Shown: piece by piece, positions 34,758 through 46,350 of the stretch
Layout of the letters: every line of letters starts with the position of its first letter
Numbering within the stretch: the stretch's first letter is position 1
Assembly: GCA_003439945.1 (NCBI GenBank)
Contig: QVRM01005598.1
Span: 1 to 64,000 of the forward strand
Reading direction: 5' to 3'
DNA: 64,000 bases
DNA from: Dermanyssus gallinae
Taxonomy: Eukaryota > Arthropoda > Arachnida > Mesostigmata > Dermanyssidae
The notes under the pieces: model-generated
The model's database searches: none
What the model was told of the DNA's origin: nothing
The model's input: only the letters and a program-made list of their open reading frames with translations
Position numbers and translations under genes: made by a program

Positions 34758-36123
34758 TAACATACACAGATTATCTTTATTTCGTCGTTTCAGCCAAGTG
34801 GCCATGTTTATTTTCTTTACAAGGGTTGTTCACTTGTTGTCCTACTAACGCCGGCAAAATAATGTAGTAAATAATTCGTTAACGACTATTTAACTCAAAA
34901 TAAGTTGAAGTGAAAGGAGTACAGAAATAATAATCAAGCGAATGTAGAGCAACAAAAGGAAGTGAACGAATTTTCGATGCCGGCTATGCCCGCACAAGCG
35001 TATCGAGCTAACTGAACGTTTTCTTACCCTGCCTTTTTCACTTACAGCTTGGACCCTATCTTAACGTTGACACGCTACCGCTTTATACAGCATTGGATCT
35101 CAACTTTATACTTGACACATGTTTACGCTGGGCAGCTGTCTGCGGGCAAGATGCGCTAGCCGGCGGGACGCCACGTACCATCGATTGTGACGCGCTAGTG
35201 AGAATTATTAGCGTTGTCTGCGCGCTTTTACACGATCTGCATGGCGAATTGACGTTAAACACCGACTCTCTCAGACGGTACGCAGATCACATTGCGACTA
35301 ACAGATCTACTGCTGCTTCGGCGGCGGCAACGGCGGCGGCGACCCAGCGCTTGAAGCCGACGCAATCACGTGATGAGGTTTACGATCCTGATGGCGGAGG
35401 TGATCCGGCCGACTCGGGTCGTCGGCACATGGGGTTCCCCTCGTCGGCGTTGTCGTCATCTCTCTTACTACAGTCTTCTCACAACAGCAGCAGTAGTCAC
35501 GACCTCAGCAGTAGCAACAGCAGCAACAACAACAGCAGCAGCAGCAAGAACAACAAGTACAACAACAACAACAAAAACGACTACAACAAGAACGACAACA
35601 ACTCTAGTTTGAATTGTTGCCACCCGGACGATCCTCCTCGGCGTGGCCTTGTGCTGGTCTCGTCCGACCACGAGGAGCTGGCGTGCCGCGAGAGTGAGCT
35701 GTGCCGGGTACCGTACTTTAAGTCGCTGCTGCACGGCGGTTTCCGCGAATCTCTCCAGCAGGGACGAGTGTGCGTCAATCTGCATTCGTCAATGTTGCGG
35801 GTCATGCTGACGACGCTCGAAACTGGCCGCTTGGCGGATCTGCCCGTCGATCGCCTGCTCGACACGTACATGGCGTTCGACTACGTACAGAGCGACGAGC
35901 TTCTGCACGCGTTCGATGCACAGCTGCGTCGTAACTTCCTTGCGTTCGCGCACACGTCGCTCGACGAACTGCTGGCTGAGCTGTCACCGGCACTCGTCCA
36001 ACGAGTCCTGCCAATGATTCTCCGCGACATGACCGACGCGTTTGGGCTGAACGGCTACGCTTTCGTTCTTCGATTCCTCCTGCTCTGGCTCCGGGTTGGT
36101 TTGTTTGCTAATAACGAATTGCC

Positions 36124-36181
<58 letters not shown>

Positions 36182-37831
36182 GCAATATAATTTTCTGCAA
36201 TACGCCCTTATTTGTTACAATTGTTGAAAATGTGTATTTATGGAAATGTTACAATGCTTTCACAAGCTTAATGAGGAATTACTGAATTGAAATAAATTTG
36301 ACGTCTAAAGAAAACGGTCCTATAAAAAGAAGGATATATATATATATATATATAGGATGTATTTAAGGTATGCTATCTAAAACAACTGAAAATGCATATA
36401 TTTAGTTTGGTACCATATAATTCTATCTATTGTATTGTTCCACCCACTTGAGAATATTGACGTTTGTAACGATCATATTTGTGTGCGTTTTTTGGTTTGG
36501 TTTGTTTTTTACAGCTGGACGCATCGCGTGATGACTGGTTACCGCTCATCCTATCATCAACGTTAAAGGCAGCCAACAAGTGGGAGCACATGAGGCCTGT
36601 CGTGTACGAATCGTTTGACGGTGTTGTCCATATGTTTGATGGCAAAACATGGGCACCTTGCCACTGGGCGGACTTTGATTCAATGCGAGAAGGAGTATAC
36701 AACTTTAAGGTTCGTGTATATATATACGTATATATTTAGCTCCTTCAAATGTTATACATTTGACTTAACCCTAAGAAGGTGTGTCGCTTAATAGAGATTA
36801 ACGATACCGGGGATAAGTAGCTCATTTTTGCAGTTTTATGCTCAAGCTTGCACTTCTTCTTTGATAGGTACGGTTGGCGTTGTCTTTATGTTGAATTTTC
36901 GTGCTCTGAAATGCGTGCACTGAATGCGTGCCCTGCCTTGCATGTCTCTTGCACGCTCTTGCAGGTGGTGCGCTACAAGCAGTGCTACTTGGCGCACAAC
37001 TTCCTTCGGAGTAATACGATCACGCTAAATGACAGCATCAGTGGCAAGGAGACTGTCATCGTCCGCCACGTCGACAATAGGTGTGGCTACTTCATCGAGA
37101 TGCTGGGTCAAGCGTTCTGCAGCGTCGGCAGCCGTCACTACATGATCGACGACGACATGCGACTTCGCGAGGTGGACCTACCCTCAGTGGACGGCTTCGC
37201 TCTCGAACCGCGCTGCGTCGACAGTCCCCGTCGGCGAATCTACTTCCACACGGAACAGGTCGGATTCTGCGTGCGGCTCGACGAGAACTTTGTCGTCACC
37301 GAACGTTGGCAGTTTAGCAGTGCCGGCGTCAGCCTGGACTACCAACTGCACGTACTCGAGGGCCACATACTCGCTCTCAGGCTAGGCTACGACGCCTACG
37401 TACTGGATCACGATCTGGCAAGGTTCGTTCTGGTCGAGGACTACTTTCCCAAACCAGAATTGATTTCGACGAGCATCGGGCGTCTCTTTGTTTACCTAGA
37501 CGGTGTCTGGTCGGACTCCGTACAGCCTCTAGTCACGACGCGATTGCTTCCGAAGATTAGCGGAGTCATCTACAAGATATTCGACCTCGACGACCAAACG
37601 TTCCTGATCGTCACTGAGGACGTCGAACTGACCCAGGCGCGCCTGCGTGTCAGTGAGACAGAGTCAGATCCGAAAGTTGTGGGCTTCTTTCGGTGGTGCA
37701 GCGAGGAGCGAAAGTGGGAGGATGTATCGTCGCAAAGCCGCATTCCCAAGACTCAGCTTCAGCAGACTGTCGTGCTCAATCACCCAGGCCTACCTCTCTA
37801 TGCAAGAAGAGCCTATAACACGGTTCAATAG
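34587..37831 (+). CDS. BTB/BACK-domain protein with a second BTB-BACK unit (5' partial)
   Basis: Probably a substrate adaptor of a cullin-3 ubiquitin ligase or a related BTB scaffold; this is inferred from the domains. Four exons: 34587-34699, 35048-36094, 36515-36709 and 36965-37831 (stop TAG 37829-37831). The joins keep frame, giving 739 residues. Residues 1-80 (RNYLRAEFHRFASDPSFLQL, then LDLNFILDTCLRWA) look like a BACK domain, so a BTB core should lie upstream. A low-complexity linker of Ala, Ser and Asn (35300-35625) follows. A second BTB begins at GLVLVSSDHEELACRESEL (35644), with YFKSLLHGGF and LLDTYMAFDYV, then a BACK-like region ending LLLWLRLDASRDDW across the exon 2/3 junction. The final 330 residues are beta-rich with W/D/Y-spaced strands, compatible with a degenerate kelch-type propeller but without clear GG repeats. 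(TA)n arrays sit just downstream of three donors. An ATG exon was not found. Confidence 0.8.
34706..34754. repeat. (TA)n in BTB gene intron, 6 bp from the donor
   Basis: The TA array starts almost at the 5' splice site at 34700 of the first recognised intron. Confidence 0.95.
36124..36178. repeat. (TA)n in BTB gene intron, about 30 bp from the donor
   Basis: The donor GT is at 36095; the TA array follows a short AT-rich linker. Confidence 0.95.
36212..36335 (+). repeat. Dispersed repeat with (TA)n tail, copy 2
   Basis: Second copy of the 25.1 kb repeat, inside a BTB gene intron. It ends at AAAACGGTCCTATAAAA, followed shortly by (TA)n at about 36334-36353. Confidence 0.7.
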
Positions 37832-38684
37832 AACTTCAACGTTCGTCCTCAAAGCCCTATTGCCTAGTAGATAGGTGGCTTCCTTGATTGTGTATCTCTG
37901 TGTATGCTCCGACCTGCCTGTCATATGTGATACATTATGATGTCTTACGTGTATACATATGTAATATATTACTTATTTTAGTACCTGGTAGAAACAGATA
38001 CAATTATATATTTTGTTCATATATATTTGCCGATATCTCCAACACCCTATTGTTGTGAGGATGGTAAGATATAACCCACGATTTAGGTAGTATAGTACAT
38101 ACTCGTATATGCAAGCTTGCGTATGCCCTAGCTTGGGTTGAGGTTGAAACATGGAGGTGCAATCTTAATTCCATGATTGCTTATATATAACCCGTTGTTG
38201 CCATATTTCTAATATTTACATGCTGATTATTTGACGTAGAACGACCTTATCATTGGTATACTGTTGTATAGTGATGAGCACATAACGAACAGATCTTATA
38301 CGCATCTACTTATTTGAATCTGTTTTCAGTACGCTTTTGCATCTCAGCTGTATGTGTATAAATGCATAAGCTGCTGTATTACTGAAATACGACTTTGTTG
38401 CTAAACACCAAGATAAACATTATATATAAATATATATCAGCTAAATCACATTTACGATATGTATACATTAAATTGCAATAGTACGACTTGTGCAGTACCT
38501 TAAATGACAAGTAGCGTGTCGTCTACGATATGTGGCAAAGCAACAATAATGGCTTCTTGTGCCAACCACATAGTGACTCCTCAACAGAGGACGATTCTTG
38601 AGGCAGCGAAAACACGTATATGCTTACGTTACCACATACTGTACGCGTCAAATGCCAGTTGACCCAGTCAAGTCGATACTTCCA

Positions 38685-38689
<5 letters not shown>
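37832..38689. other. BTB gene 3' flank
   Basis: AT-rich probable 3' UTR or intergenic DNA. ATTAAA at about 38467 is a candidate poly(A) signal, but rather far from the stop. Confidence 0.3.

Positions 38690-38734
<45 letters not shown>
38690..38734. repeat. (TA)n microsatellite
   Basis: About 45 bp of TA. Confidence 0.95.
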
Positions 38735-38736
<2 letters not shown>

Positions 38737-39064
38737 GGGAGCTTAGTACAGTTGTGTACGCGACCGCTACAACGTTTCGTTCTTGGAAATGCATGATTTG
38801 ATTGAAAGCCGTGAATTGTGCCACATTGCTGAAGCCAAGCTAAGTTATACATATATATATTTTTTGTACTATATATTGGAAAGCCGACCAGTAGCGCAGA
38901 AGAGTTCACTGGATCAAAGAGTATCGGTCTATAAGAACGTATATATATATGCCTAATTTCCAGACCCTGTAAGGTCTGTCACAGGGTAAGGGTTCGGTTC
39001 AATAAAAATCGATTGTGGCATTTGTTGCAAAGTGTAGATTGGACTGTATTATTTAAAGAGTATC

Positions 39065-39073
<9 letters not shown>

Positions 39074-39109
<36 letters not shown>
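39074..39109. repeat. (TA)n microsatellite
   Basis: About 36 bp of TA, directly 5' of a tRNA-like string. Confidence 0.95.
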
Positions 39110-39112
<3 letters not shown>

Positions 39113-39114
39113 CG

Positions 39115-39175
39115 TGTATAGCGCAGTTGGTAGCACATGTTGTGCTCATATAGTAGGATAGGACTCAAATGGAAG
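39115..39175 (+). other. Weak tRNA-like sequence
   Basis: TAGCGCAGTTGGTAGCACA matches the A-box/D-arm consensus. A poor B-box-like GGATAGGACTCAAAT follows at the expected distance. No acceptor stem closes, so this is at best the relic of a tRNA or another SINE family. Confidence 0.3.
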
Positions 39176-40201
39176 CTTTAGGAAGGTGTTCATTCTATCA
39201 GGCCGTCCAATACCCCTTACTGAAGAAAGAGTTCTACAGCTAATCGCAAATATGTATACGAGTATATACATCTTTCTGCGGTACAGCCTATTAGACATGA
39301 CCTGTGACTTTAACTGCATGAGTCGTGACACAGCAAATAATAGGAAAATTCCGGGGCTTGCTCCGTGTTTAACCAAACATCGGCTAATCGAATAATGGCT
39401 CTCCAAACAGACAGAGCTCACCCACTCTCACTCTTAAACCAGAGATGTTGAACGACGGTTTAGATTTGTCGATTCCGGGGAGACAGCGAACTACCGCATA
39501 TAGGCAGCGGCCCAGACGTCTAGCATTCAAAAAAGATAGCTGTCCTTGATCATGCCACGCTGTCACAAGGCTTTGTTGAAGAATAGGCGTTTTGTGAACT
39601 CCGAACAAAGCAAGAGAATTTCCAAATAAGGCAAAAAAATGTGTGAAATCTCATAAAAATAGTGTAACTTGTTTTAATAAGGCAGATGCTACACACAGTG
39701 ACAGGGAGAGTGTGGACGTATTTGATTGGAGAGAATTTATAGATGTCGAGCGTGGCTTCATAGTAGAGTCCTGCGGCGCTACTGGGAATTATTACGCAAA
39801 AAACAATCGGTTTGTTATAGGCGGTGGCGCGATAACGCGACTATTGCGGAGCTTTTGCGCATGTTCTAAAATAAGCAATCGTGACCGCCCAGTACAAACT
39901 TAAGTTACCTAAATGACTATGTGTGAGGCGTTAGAGCGAGAGTTTAATAAAATTCGACATAACAACACGGACTCCCTCACTGCCTCCATTCAGCAAACAT
40001 TAGCAAATATCGATCGGTAGGATTTGCAATCCCTGTGAGTGATCCAGGCTTCAAATTGAAGCAATGATTAGAGCAAACAGCGGTAACATTGACTAAATAT
40101 GTTCATTGGGAATGTCCCTACCGTGACATACAAAATATTTCATTTGCATATTTGTTTTCTGTTAGGTTCAGCATTTGAAACAAGCGACATCACTTGGTCT
40201 C
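39176..40201. other. Unannotated sequence
   Basis: Only short unrecognised frames; the longest plus-strand one is at 39643-39903. Confidence 0.3.
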
Positions 40202-40204
40202 GAT

Positions 40205-40205
40205 G

Positions 40206-40248
<43 letters not shown>
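40205..40248. repeat. (TC)n-(TA)n compound microsatellite
   Basis: About 20 bp of TC followed by about 24 bp of TA. Confidence 0.95.
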
Positions 40249-40693
40249 GTTTTACCAATACAAACATTTTAATGCTAAGATAAACTTGAGGTAATTGTTC
40301 TACGGTTCTAACCATTTCTGCACGATTTAAGTCAAACATAGGGTACTAGGAAGCTAAGTGATGTTAAGAAATATCATTAGCCTCTGAATAACGGATGACA
40401 ACTAAAATATTAAGCGTTCATCTTTATTTACCAGTAAATGATATCTAAACAGCAGGTAATAAATAGGCGATCGAAATGTACAAGCGGGAGGTACCTGAAA
40501 CGAGGCCGACCTTTGGCATGGGAGTTCCGTTAAGAATATACTTTTTTTATATATATATGTTTAGGCTCGTCGCCTTTCGTCGTCGAAAGACCCCCCCCCC
40601 CCCCCATTTAATCTTACCATCATGTAAACCGTCTAATATAACAAAATATATTTGCTGCTATTTGGTCAATTTACGTAATCACTTAAAAATTAA

Positions 40694-40699
40694 TTTAAT
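40694..40699 (-). terminator. Candidate poly(A) signal of TXNDC9
   Basis: ATTAAA on the minus strand, about 155 bp downstream of the TXNDC9 stop codon. Position is plausible; not otherwise supported. Confidence 0.4.
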
Positions 40700-40851
40700 C
40701 TCGCTTTCCGTGCACTGTACGGATAAGTGATCCAATTTGCTGCAACGTTCACTGTATTGCTTCATCTTTTGCCGTCAGTCAGCCTATACAGGCACCGCCG
40801 TAGAGGCTCCAACTATACACGATTCGCAAAAATCGCAGCTATAAGGCGGGT

Positions 40852-41152
40852 TCAATCATCGTCGTCGGATGCGGAGTCGTTTCGAGTAGTACCACGAATG
40901 TTTTTACGGACGACACCAAACACCGGCTTCTTCTCTTTCGGTTTCTCGTCGGGCGCACACGATAAATCACCTGCATAGGTAATAATGCCTGAAAACCCAG
41001 TGAGACAAATCGTAGTTAAAAACCATGCTATATATATATAAAAAACGAGATAGCATTTGTGAGCGTGGAAGAGATATATATGAAGAGAAACGTCTCGTTA
41101 GCCCTTGACAGTATTGTAGTTTAAATCAATACTTAAAAATATATGAAAGGTA

Positions 41153-41188
<36 letters not shown>

Positions 41189-41639
41189 CCCACAAGAACC
41201 CACCTTTTTGAGCAATGCGCCACTCCAACATTTCTGTAGAAAATTCATCGTGTCCTCCAAGATCATCGAACCCGACGATACGGTCGACACCTTCAAAGTT
41301 CTTAAACAGAACGATTGTAGGAAGGACGCGGATGTTCATGCGGGTGCAGAGGAATGGCGCCTTCTCGACGGAGAGGCGCAGGAATCGAGTCTCCGGGTGC
41401 TTACCGGCCAAGATATGCATATGCTTGTTGACGATGCCGCACCTGCCAAGTACCACCAGCCACACAAACCACAGACACAAACATGCATGAGAAACCGGCC
41501 ATCACAACGATTATAGTGATATCTCCCTCAATATCGTGATGTGGCCACGTCGCGACGTATCGACAGCGGCCTCACAACGTCAAATATCTTTACAAACGCC
41601 TCATACGTATGCACAAAACATAAATTGGAACAAACTTTG

Positions 41640-41697
<58 letters not shown>

Positions 41698-42656
41698 AAG
41701 TTGTTATTAGGGATGTACAGCATTTATGGGTCTAATCTGCTCCAAGAATGGGCTCATCGTACTAAGTAATGGTCAACAAACCATACCGTTGAAGAATTGT
41801 GGTCTTTACTCAGAGATTTGGACCGTAACGTGGACATTGAAATTTTGATTTTTTAGCACGCTCCGCAAATTCTAGATATAATAGGGTGTTAGTCAATATA
41901 TATATATATATAATTTTTTTTCTTTTGATTAGGAGGCTTTGGGACTGCTTGATACATATTCGTCACGAGCAGCTAGCGTGACCTGTATGGGACTCGCAAG
42001 CCCACTAAACCTGTATTCCCCCCTCTGACTCGATGTTGCTTTTTACAACCCGGTCAATATCCACGGGAGCGTACGGTCACATTTTCACTCTTGAAGCAAG
42101 TTGTTGTGTGCAAAATGCAGCCTAACCTCGGTTCGTGTTTCTTCTAATAAAAAAAGCCGCCTTCTTCAAGCAATGTACAAGTATATACAGTATAGATACG
42201 TACCGCATAGTTTCCTCACGGTAGAAGTGGACGACAACATGCTGGGATTTCTTGCACGCTTCAAAGAACTCACTCTCGTTGGAGAGCTCCGTATACTCGC
42301 CGTGGCCAAGTTGGAGCCATTCCTTTTTCTTTTGCTCGGCCTTTTTCATGGTTGCCAAGCGACGCTGACGAATGCCTGATGTCGCATAATGATAATTTGA
42401 GATTAAGATTGTCAGATAGATACAGACACTGTACAATGTCGTGTCTCATTTTGTATAGCCACGAGATAGATGGGAAAGGACAAGCGCAAAGACAGCCCCC
42501 GTTCCAGCGTTTCATTCACTTACCTTCGAGGTCATCTTCATCGAGTTTCTCGAGTCGCTCGATTTCGCGGTCGATCTCGTCTTCGGCAATCCTCGCTGCC
42601 TCGAGCAGCTTGTCAGCCAACTTCTGCTGCACGGCGGCGGTGGCACCAACAGCCAT
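40852..42656 (-). CDS. TXNDC9: Thioredoxin domain-containing protein 9 (phosducin-like)
   Basis: An orthologue of the cytosolic protein known in mammals to associate with the CCT chaperonin and to modulate actin/tubulin folding. Four coding exons on the minus strand: 42524-42656, 42204-42375, 41204-41442 and 40852-40970. All have GT-AG junctions and give 220 aa (human about 226). The start ATG is at 42656-42654 and the stop TGA at 40854-40852. Residues 1-75 form a charged coiled-coil helix (EDEIDREIERLEKLDEDDLE, then RRLATMKKAEQKKKEWL). EYTELSNESEFFEACKKS leads into the thioredoxin fold with VVVHFYREETMRCGIV. As in the family, the place of the CxxC motif holds a single Cys, so no redox activity is expected. 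FLRLSVEKAPFLCTRM, VLPTIVLFKNF and VGFDDLGGHDEFSTE follow. The tail ends in acidic DSASDDDD. The frame extends 5' of this ATG, but family similarity starts here. Confidence 0.95.
41157..41187. repeat. (TA)n in TXNDC9 intron 3, 16 bp from the donor
   Basis: Lies just downstream, on the minus strand, of the 5' splice site at 41203. Confidence 0.95.
41640..41693. repeat. (TA)n in TXNDC9 intron 2
   Basis: About 53 bp of TA in the 761-bp intron between coding exons 2 and 3. Confidence 0.95.
41931..42024. repeat. Dispersed repeat, copy 2 (pair with 33.9 kb)
   Basis: Second copy of the diverged repeat, in TXNDC9 intron 2. Confidence 0.5.
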
Positions 42657-43359
42657 CTGCGTGCGAATGTGGGAACGGCGGCGACAACAACGAACCCCGT
42701 GCGATATTGCAACAGCAAATACCAGAAAAAGAACAAAAAGAGAAATACAGAACAACATGATATCGACAAGAACCAAAGTCCTATTGAGAGAATTTGAGAA
42801 TTCGGGGCAGGTGCTGGCGCCCGATTAACTCAATTCGAGATGTAGGCCTTCTCGGTACTTAACTCGGAAACTTAGTCACCACGGCATTACTCATGGCGAA
42901 ACAGTACGAAATTTAGCACTTTCCCAAACAGTACGAGATTTTACCGCTTATAGGTAGCACAGAAATGTGTGTGTGTGTATGTGCAACTCATACCGCAGCA
43001 TAAGAGGCACTTCTAAAAAGCGACATATGTACGCTCGTATCTTATTATGACATAGTTTACTCGAAATGAGGCAGCACGGAAACAGGCGACGTTAATTTGG
43101 GGCTTTGTGTGTGCCCATCTGGGCATCGTCCATGCACAGGAACCATTGAGATGAGCCCCGTAGAAGTATTAAGTTGTTCAAAATGAAAGTAAACTTAAAA
43201 ACAAAAATTATGTCGTGCTGAGGAACGAATATCTCCAGACCAACTGCTTTACAAATCTGCACCCCCTTAATCAGTTTTCTTGTATTGTTACGACCGGGAA
43301 TTCTGTGTTTACGAACGATCAGACGGCAGACAATAATTGCTGTGATATACGCACACAAC

Positions 43360-43402
<43 letters not shown>

Positions 43403-43549
43403 CAACCCAAACCGTTCAAGTACCAATTACGATTCTTTAACTATGCTACCTATGTATTCCCGTAGTATAATTACCGATTCAAATCAAACGTAAATTATGA
43501 TTATATTACCTAGCTCAGCGAAGAAATCGCTAATGCCCGCTGGTGGCAG

Positions 43550-43592
<43 letters not shown>

Positions 43593-44140
43593 ATAAACAG
43601 ATGAGATACAAAATCGACGGATCAAGCACCATCAACTTTAGAATATGGTCGCTAGGAACTCGGCCAAAAGACGACCGATCTGGAAAATTGGTTACACAGG
43701 TTGACACAGGGTTACCAAGTAGTGTGGTAATGACGAAGTTATGATAGAGACCAACAAGGTCTCACAGGTCTTCAATTGTTTTTTACAGGCGGTGTTGCTT
43801 CATCATTTACCAAGTGACCAATCAATGAGCGTATTATTGCTTTAAGTCTACCGGAGCGCTCCACGACGACATTCAGTTTTAAAAAGATGACGATACTTGT
43901 TTCAAATGTTGTCTTAACCTTGTCGTATTGGGAATCAGGCCGCTAGCTACGACGGCTAGCAATTTCACGCTATCCACCAGGTCAGATCTAACCTACCCGA
44001 TCCCCTGACACATATCATAGACACAATTTAAACAAGATTATTAAAAATAGCGCTTGTTAGCCAATTGCCGAGACATCTCGAAAATAATAACACGGCGCTG
44101 GGGTAACCGGTTTATTTTGTCAATCACTTCACGTCTAAAA
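42657..44140. other. TXNDC9 5' flank and intergenic DNA
   Basis: Contains (TA)n at about 43364-43400 and 43551-43585. No gene recognised; the upstream region of TXNDC9 has no clear core promoter motif. Confidence 0.4.
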
Positions 44141-44375
44141 TTGTGGTATAGGCTGCTTGGTTTTGTGCAGAACTTTCTGTAGATGCCGGACGCGCTTTCG
44201 ACAGTGCTCGTCCACATATACTCCTATTCAAATGCAGGCAGATGTGCGTTGACAAAGACGCCGTTAAACTAGCATTGACTTACGTTCTCGGGCGTCACTA
44301 GCTTATGGAGCTTGTGCAAGGGAGGGGGCTTAGGTTTGCGCGGTATACCGCAGGGCTCGTTCATTGGCCCACTAG
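44140..44375 (+). mobile_element. LINE reverse-transcriptase fragment
   Basis: DAGRAFDSARPHILLFKCRQ (about 44178-44240) and, after a frameshift, GIPQGSFIGPL (about 44342-44375) are the first and second core RT blocks of a jockey/CR1-like element. It is short and broken, and is followed directly by a mariner remnant. Confidence 0.75.
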
Positions 44376-44399
44376 ACTTGTATGGTGCATTCAGAAATT

Positions 44400-44825
44400 C
44401 GAAAAAAAATCGGCCACTGTTATTGGAGCAAGAAGCTCCACATTGCCCAACCACACCGCATAAATGAGGCTATTCCACTAAATAGACCCGCTCAACAAGG
44501 CCAAATCATACTGCTTCACTACAACGCCAGGTTGTTGCACAAGTCGACAAGACCTCACTCCAAGAGCTCGAATGAGAGGTTCTTAAAGCACCCATCGAGC
44601 TCTCTGGACCTTACGCCAACCGAATATCACATTTTCCGCTCCATGTAAAACCATACGAGGGGAATTACCTTCAACGTCAAAGTCGACGTCAAAAACTGGC
44701 TCACCACAACCTTTTTGACACCAGACCGGGCGATTTCTGACGGAACAGAACCAACAATTGGTCGAGAGGTGGAAGGAGGTCGTAATCAACAACGAAGAAT
44801 ACATGATTGATTACTTATTGTTGTA
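44400..44825 (+). mobile_element. Third mariner-type transposase remnant
   Basis: Plus-strand C-terminal half: QGQIILLHYNARLLHKSTR, where the catalytic DNA motif has become YNA, then LDLTPTEYHIFRSM corresponding to the PDLxPTDYH block (third Asp changed to Glu). After a frameshift comes QLVERWKEVVINNEEYM near 44760-44812, a typical mariner C-terminus. The wording of its motifs differs from the other two mariners, indicating another lineage. Confidence 0.75.
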
Positions 44826-46221
44826 ATTATTGTTTTTGTTCAAATAAAACTATATGATATAAATGCTACCAAAAGTCTACGCTTATTTTACTTAATAAAT
44901 GAAATAACGCACAGTTCAAAAGTATATATATATATATATATATATATATAGCCGAAATCGATGGACCAGCGCACGGCCGTCGAGGTCATTCACGACGCAC
45001 TGTCAAACATCGGCGACTCAGGAAGCAGTGCGTTGTGGAGGCATTAACGTCGTATGTACAGGAGCATTCCCACCGCAACATGCACAATAAATAGGTCGGC
45101 CAGTAACCATAGAGACAATTCGTGGATTTGCATCTTTGGCTCATAAACAATGACGCCAAAAACACACATCACAATGACAACTAGTGGGTTAACGAAAAGT
45201 GGCGACGACGCATAATCAGCTGCCTACACATTTAACTGCGAGTTTTCTTTGGAACGCGTTCCTCTCGTAAATGAAGGCAGAAGCCAGTGAACGGCAATTG
45301 AAGACATTATCGAAGAGTTATTTAACATATATGTGTGTAGGTTTTGTCACCGTTAACGGAACATATAGCAAGAGAAATTGACCGATCGACGAGATGTCAG
45401 ATGATCTTTGTGGTCCTAACTACAAAACGTCGTCTCATAATTGGCTCAGAGCACTAAAGCGAAAACAAAAAGTGTTCAACTCACCTTAAATCCTCGGGTT
45501 TTATTGTTGTGGCGTACGGAAGCTGATTGTGAATTAATAGTCGAATAGCTTCGTTAGCAGAGTTCGTTCAATCACTGTCAATCACTTTTCGTCGGCTTGC
45601 GGCTAATGGTCGACAATACTTGATCCAACAGCATACACACGGCTCCAGCTCCACTTCCAAATATAGTGAGCCAATGATGATGCACGCTTCAGTCAAGAGA
45701 TACAAGCGATGACGGTGAGAGAGGGGATACGGCACACGAAGGAGAGTCGACAGTCGTCTTGTGTCTCTTTGTGTATATATATATATATAGATATATATGT
45801 AAATAAATATAAGCGTCGGTGCTATGTGGTTTTGTAAATTGTGTGAATCTCGTGCGTAGTTAGCACGAGGAGTGGCTCCAAATGTCGATACGGGCCTGTT
45901 CTGGGAGAGCGAGGGGCCTTCGGCCCCTCCCACCTTGTCACCGGCCAGCAGTAGAGGCGGCAGACAAATCAAAACATCCAGAAAAACAACTGTCGTCGTC
46001 TGCTAGAAAAAAAGGCGCGTAAATGTTGTCCGCCAATCGTCACAAAGGCTTGACAGAAATAGCCGGCCGATGTTATGAATAAAGGCCAGTTTAACAACGA
46101 TGCGCGTTGTACAAACGCTTACAGAGAATCGAGAAGGTCGGAAGTTTGCGGCGACTACAGCCGCACTGGGCATCTTGGTTCCCAATGAGCAACACTTATC
46201 GTTAATGTGTATATAGCCATG
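44826..46221. other. Unannotated sequence
   Basis: (TA)n at about 44923-44950 and a short TA run at about 45776-45798. A 134-codon minus-strand frame (45972-45568) crosses the latter and is not recognised. Confidence 0.35.
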
Positions 46222-46350
46222 ATTTATCGTCCACGGGACTGCTTTTCGCAATGCTTCATAAACGGACTCCCATAAATACAAGCCGCGCACTTAAGTGTGT
46301 GTTTCCGGTCGCGAGACGCAGGCGGAATGCACTACACCACCAGACTCAAC
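46222..46350 (-). mobile_element. tRNA-derived SINE, copy F (B box deleted)
   Basis: The minus strand has the head GAGTCTGGTGGTGTAGTGCA and the tail block GAAGCATTGCGAAAAGCAGT with CCCGTGGACG. A deletion of about 25 bp removes the B box, so this copy should be transcriptionally dead. Confidence 0.85.

Noticed and set aside
36848..36964. ATG at 36848 as a separate gene start
   Set aside because: The sequence before 36965 is intron; the acceptor TTGCAG and the phase match with the preceding exon make it the last BTB gene exon.
42657..42776. Upstream ATG at 42776 for TXNDC9, giving a hydrophobic N-terminus
   Set aside because: The hydrophobic stretch has no counterpart in this cytosolic family; similarity begins at the ATG at 42656.
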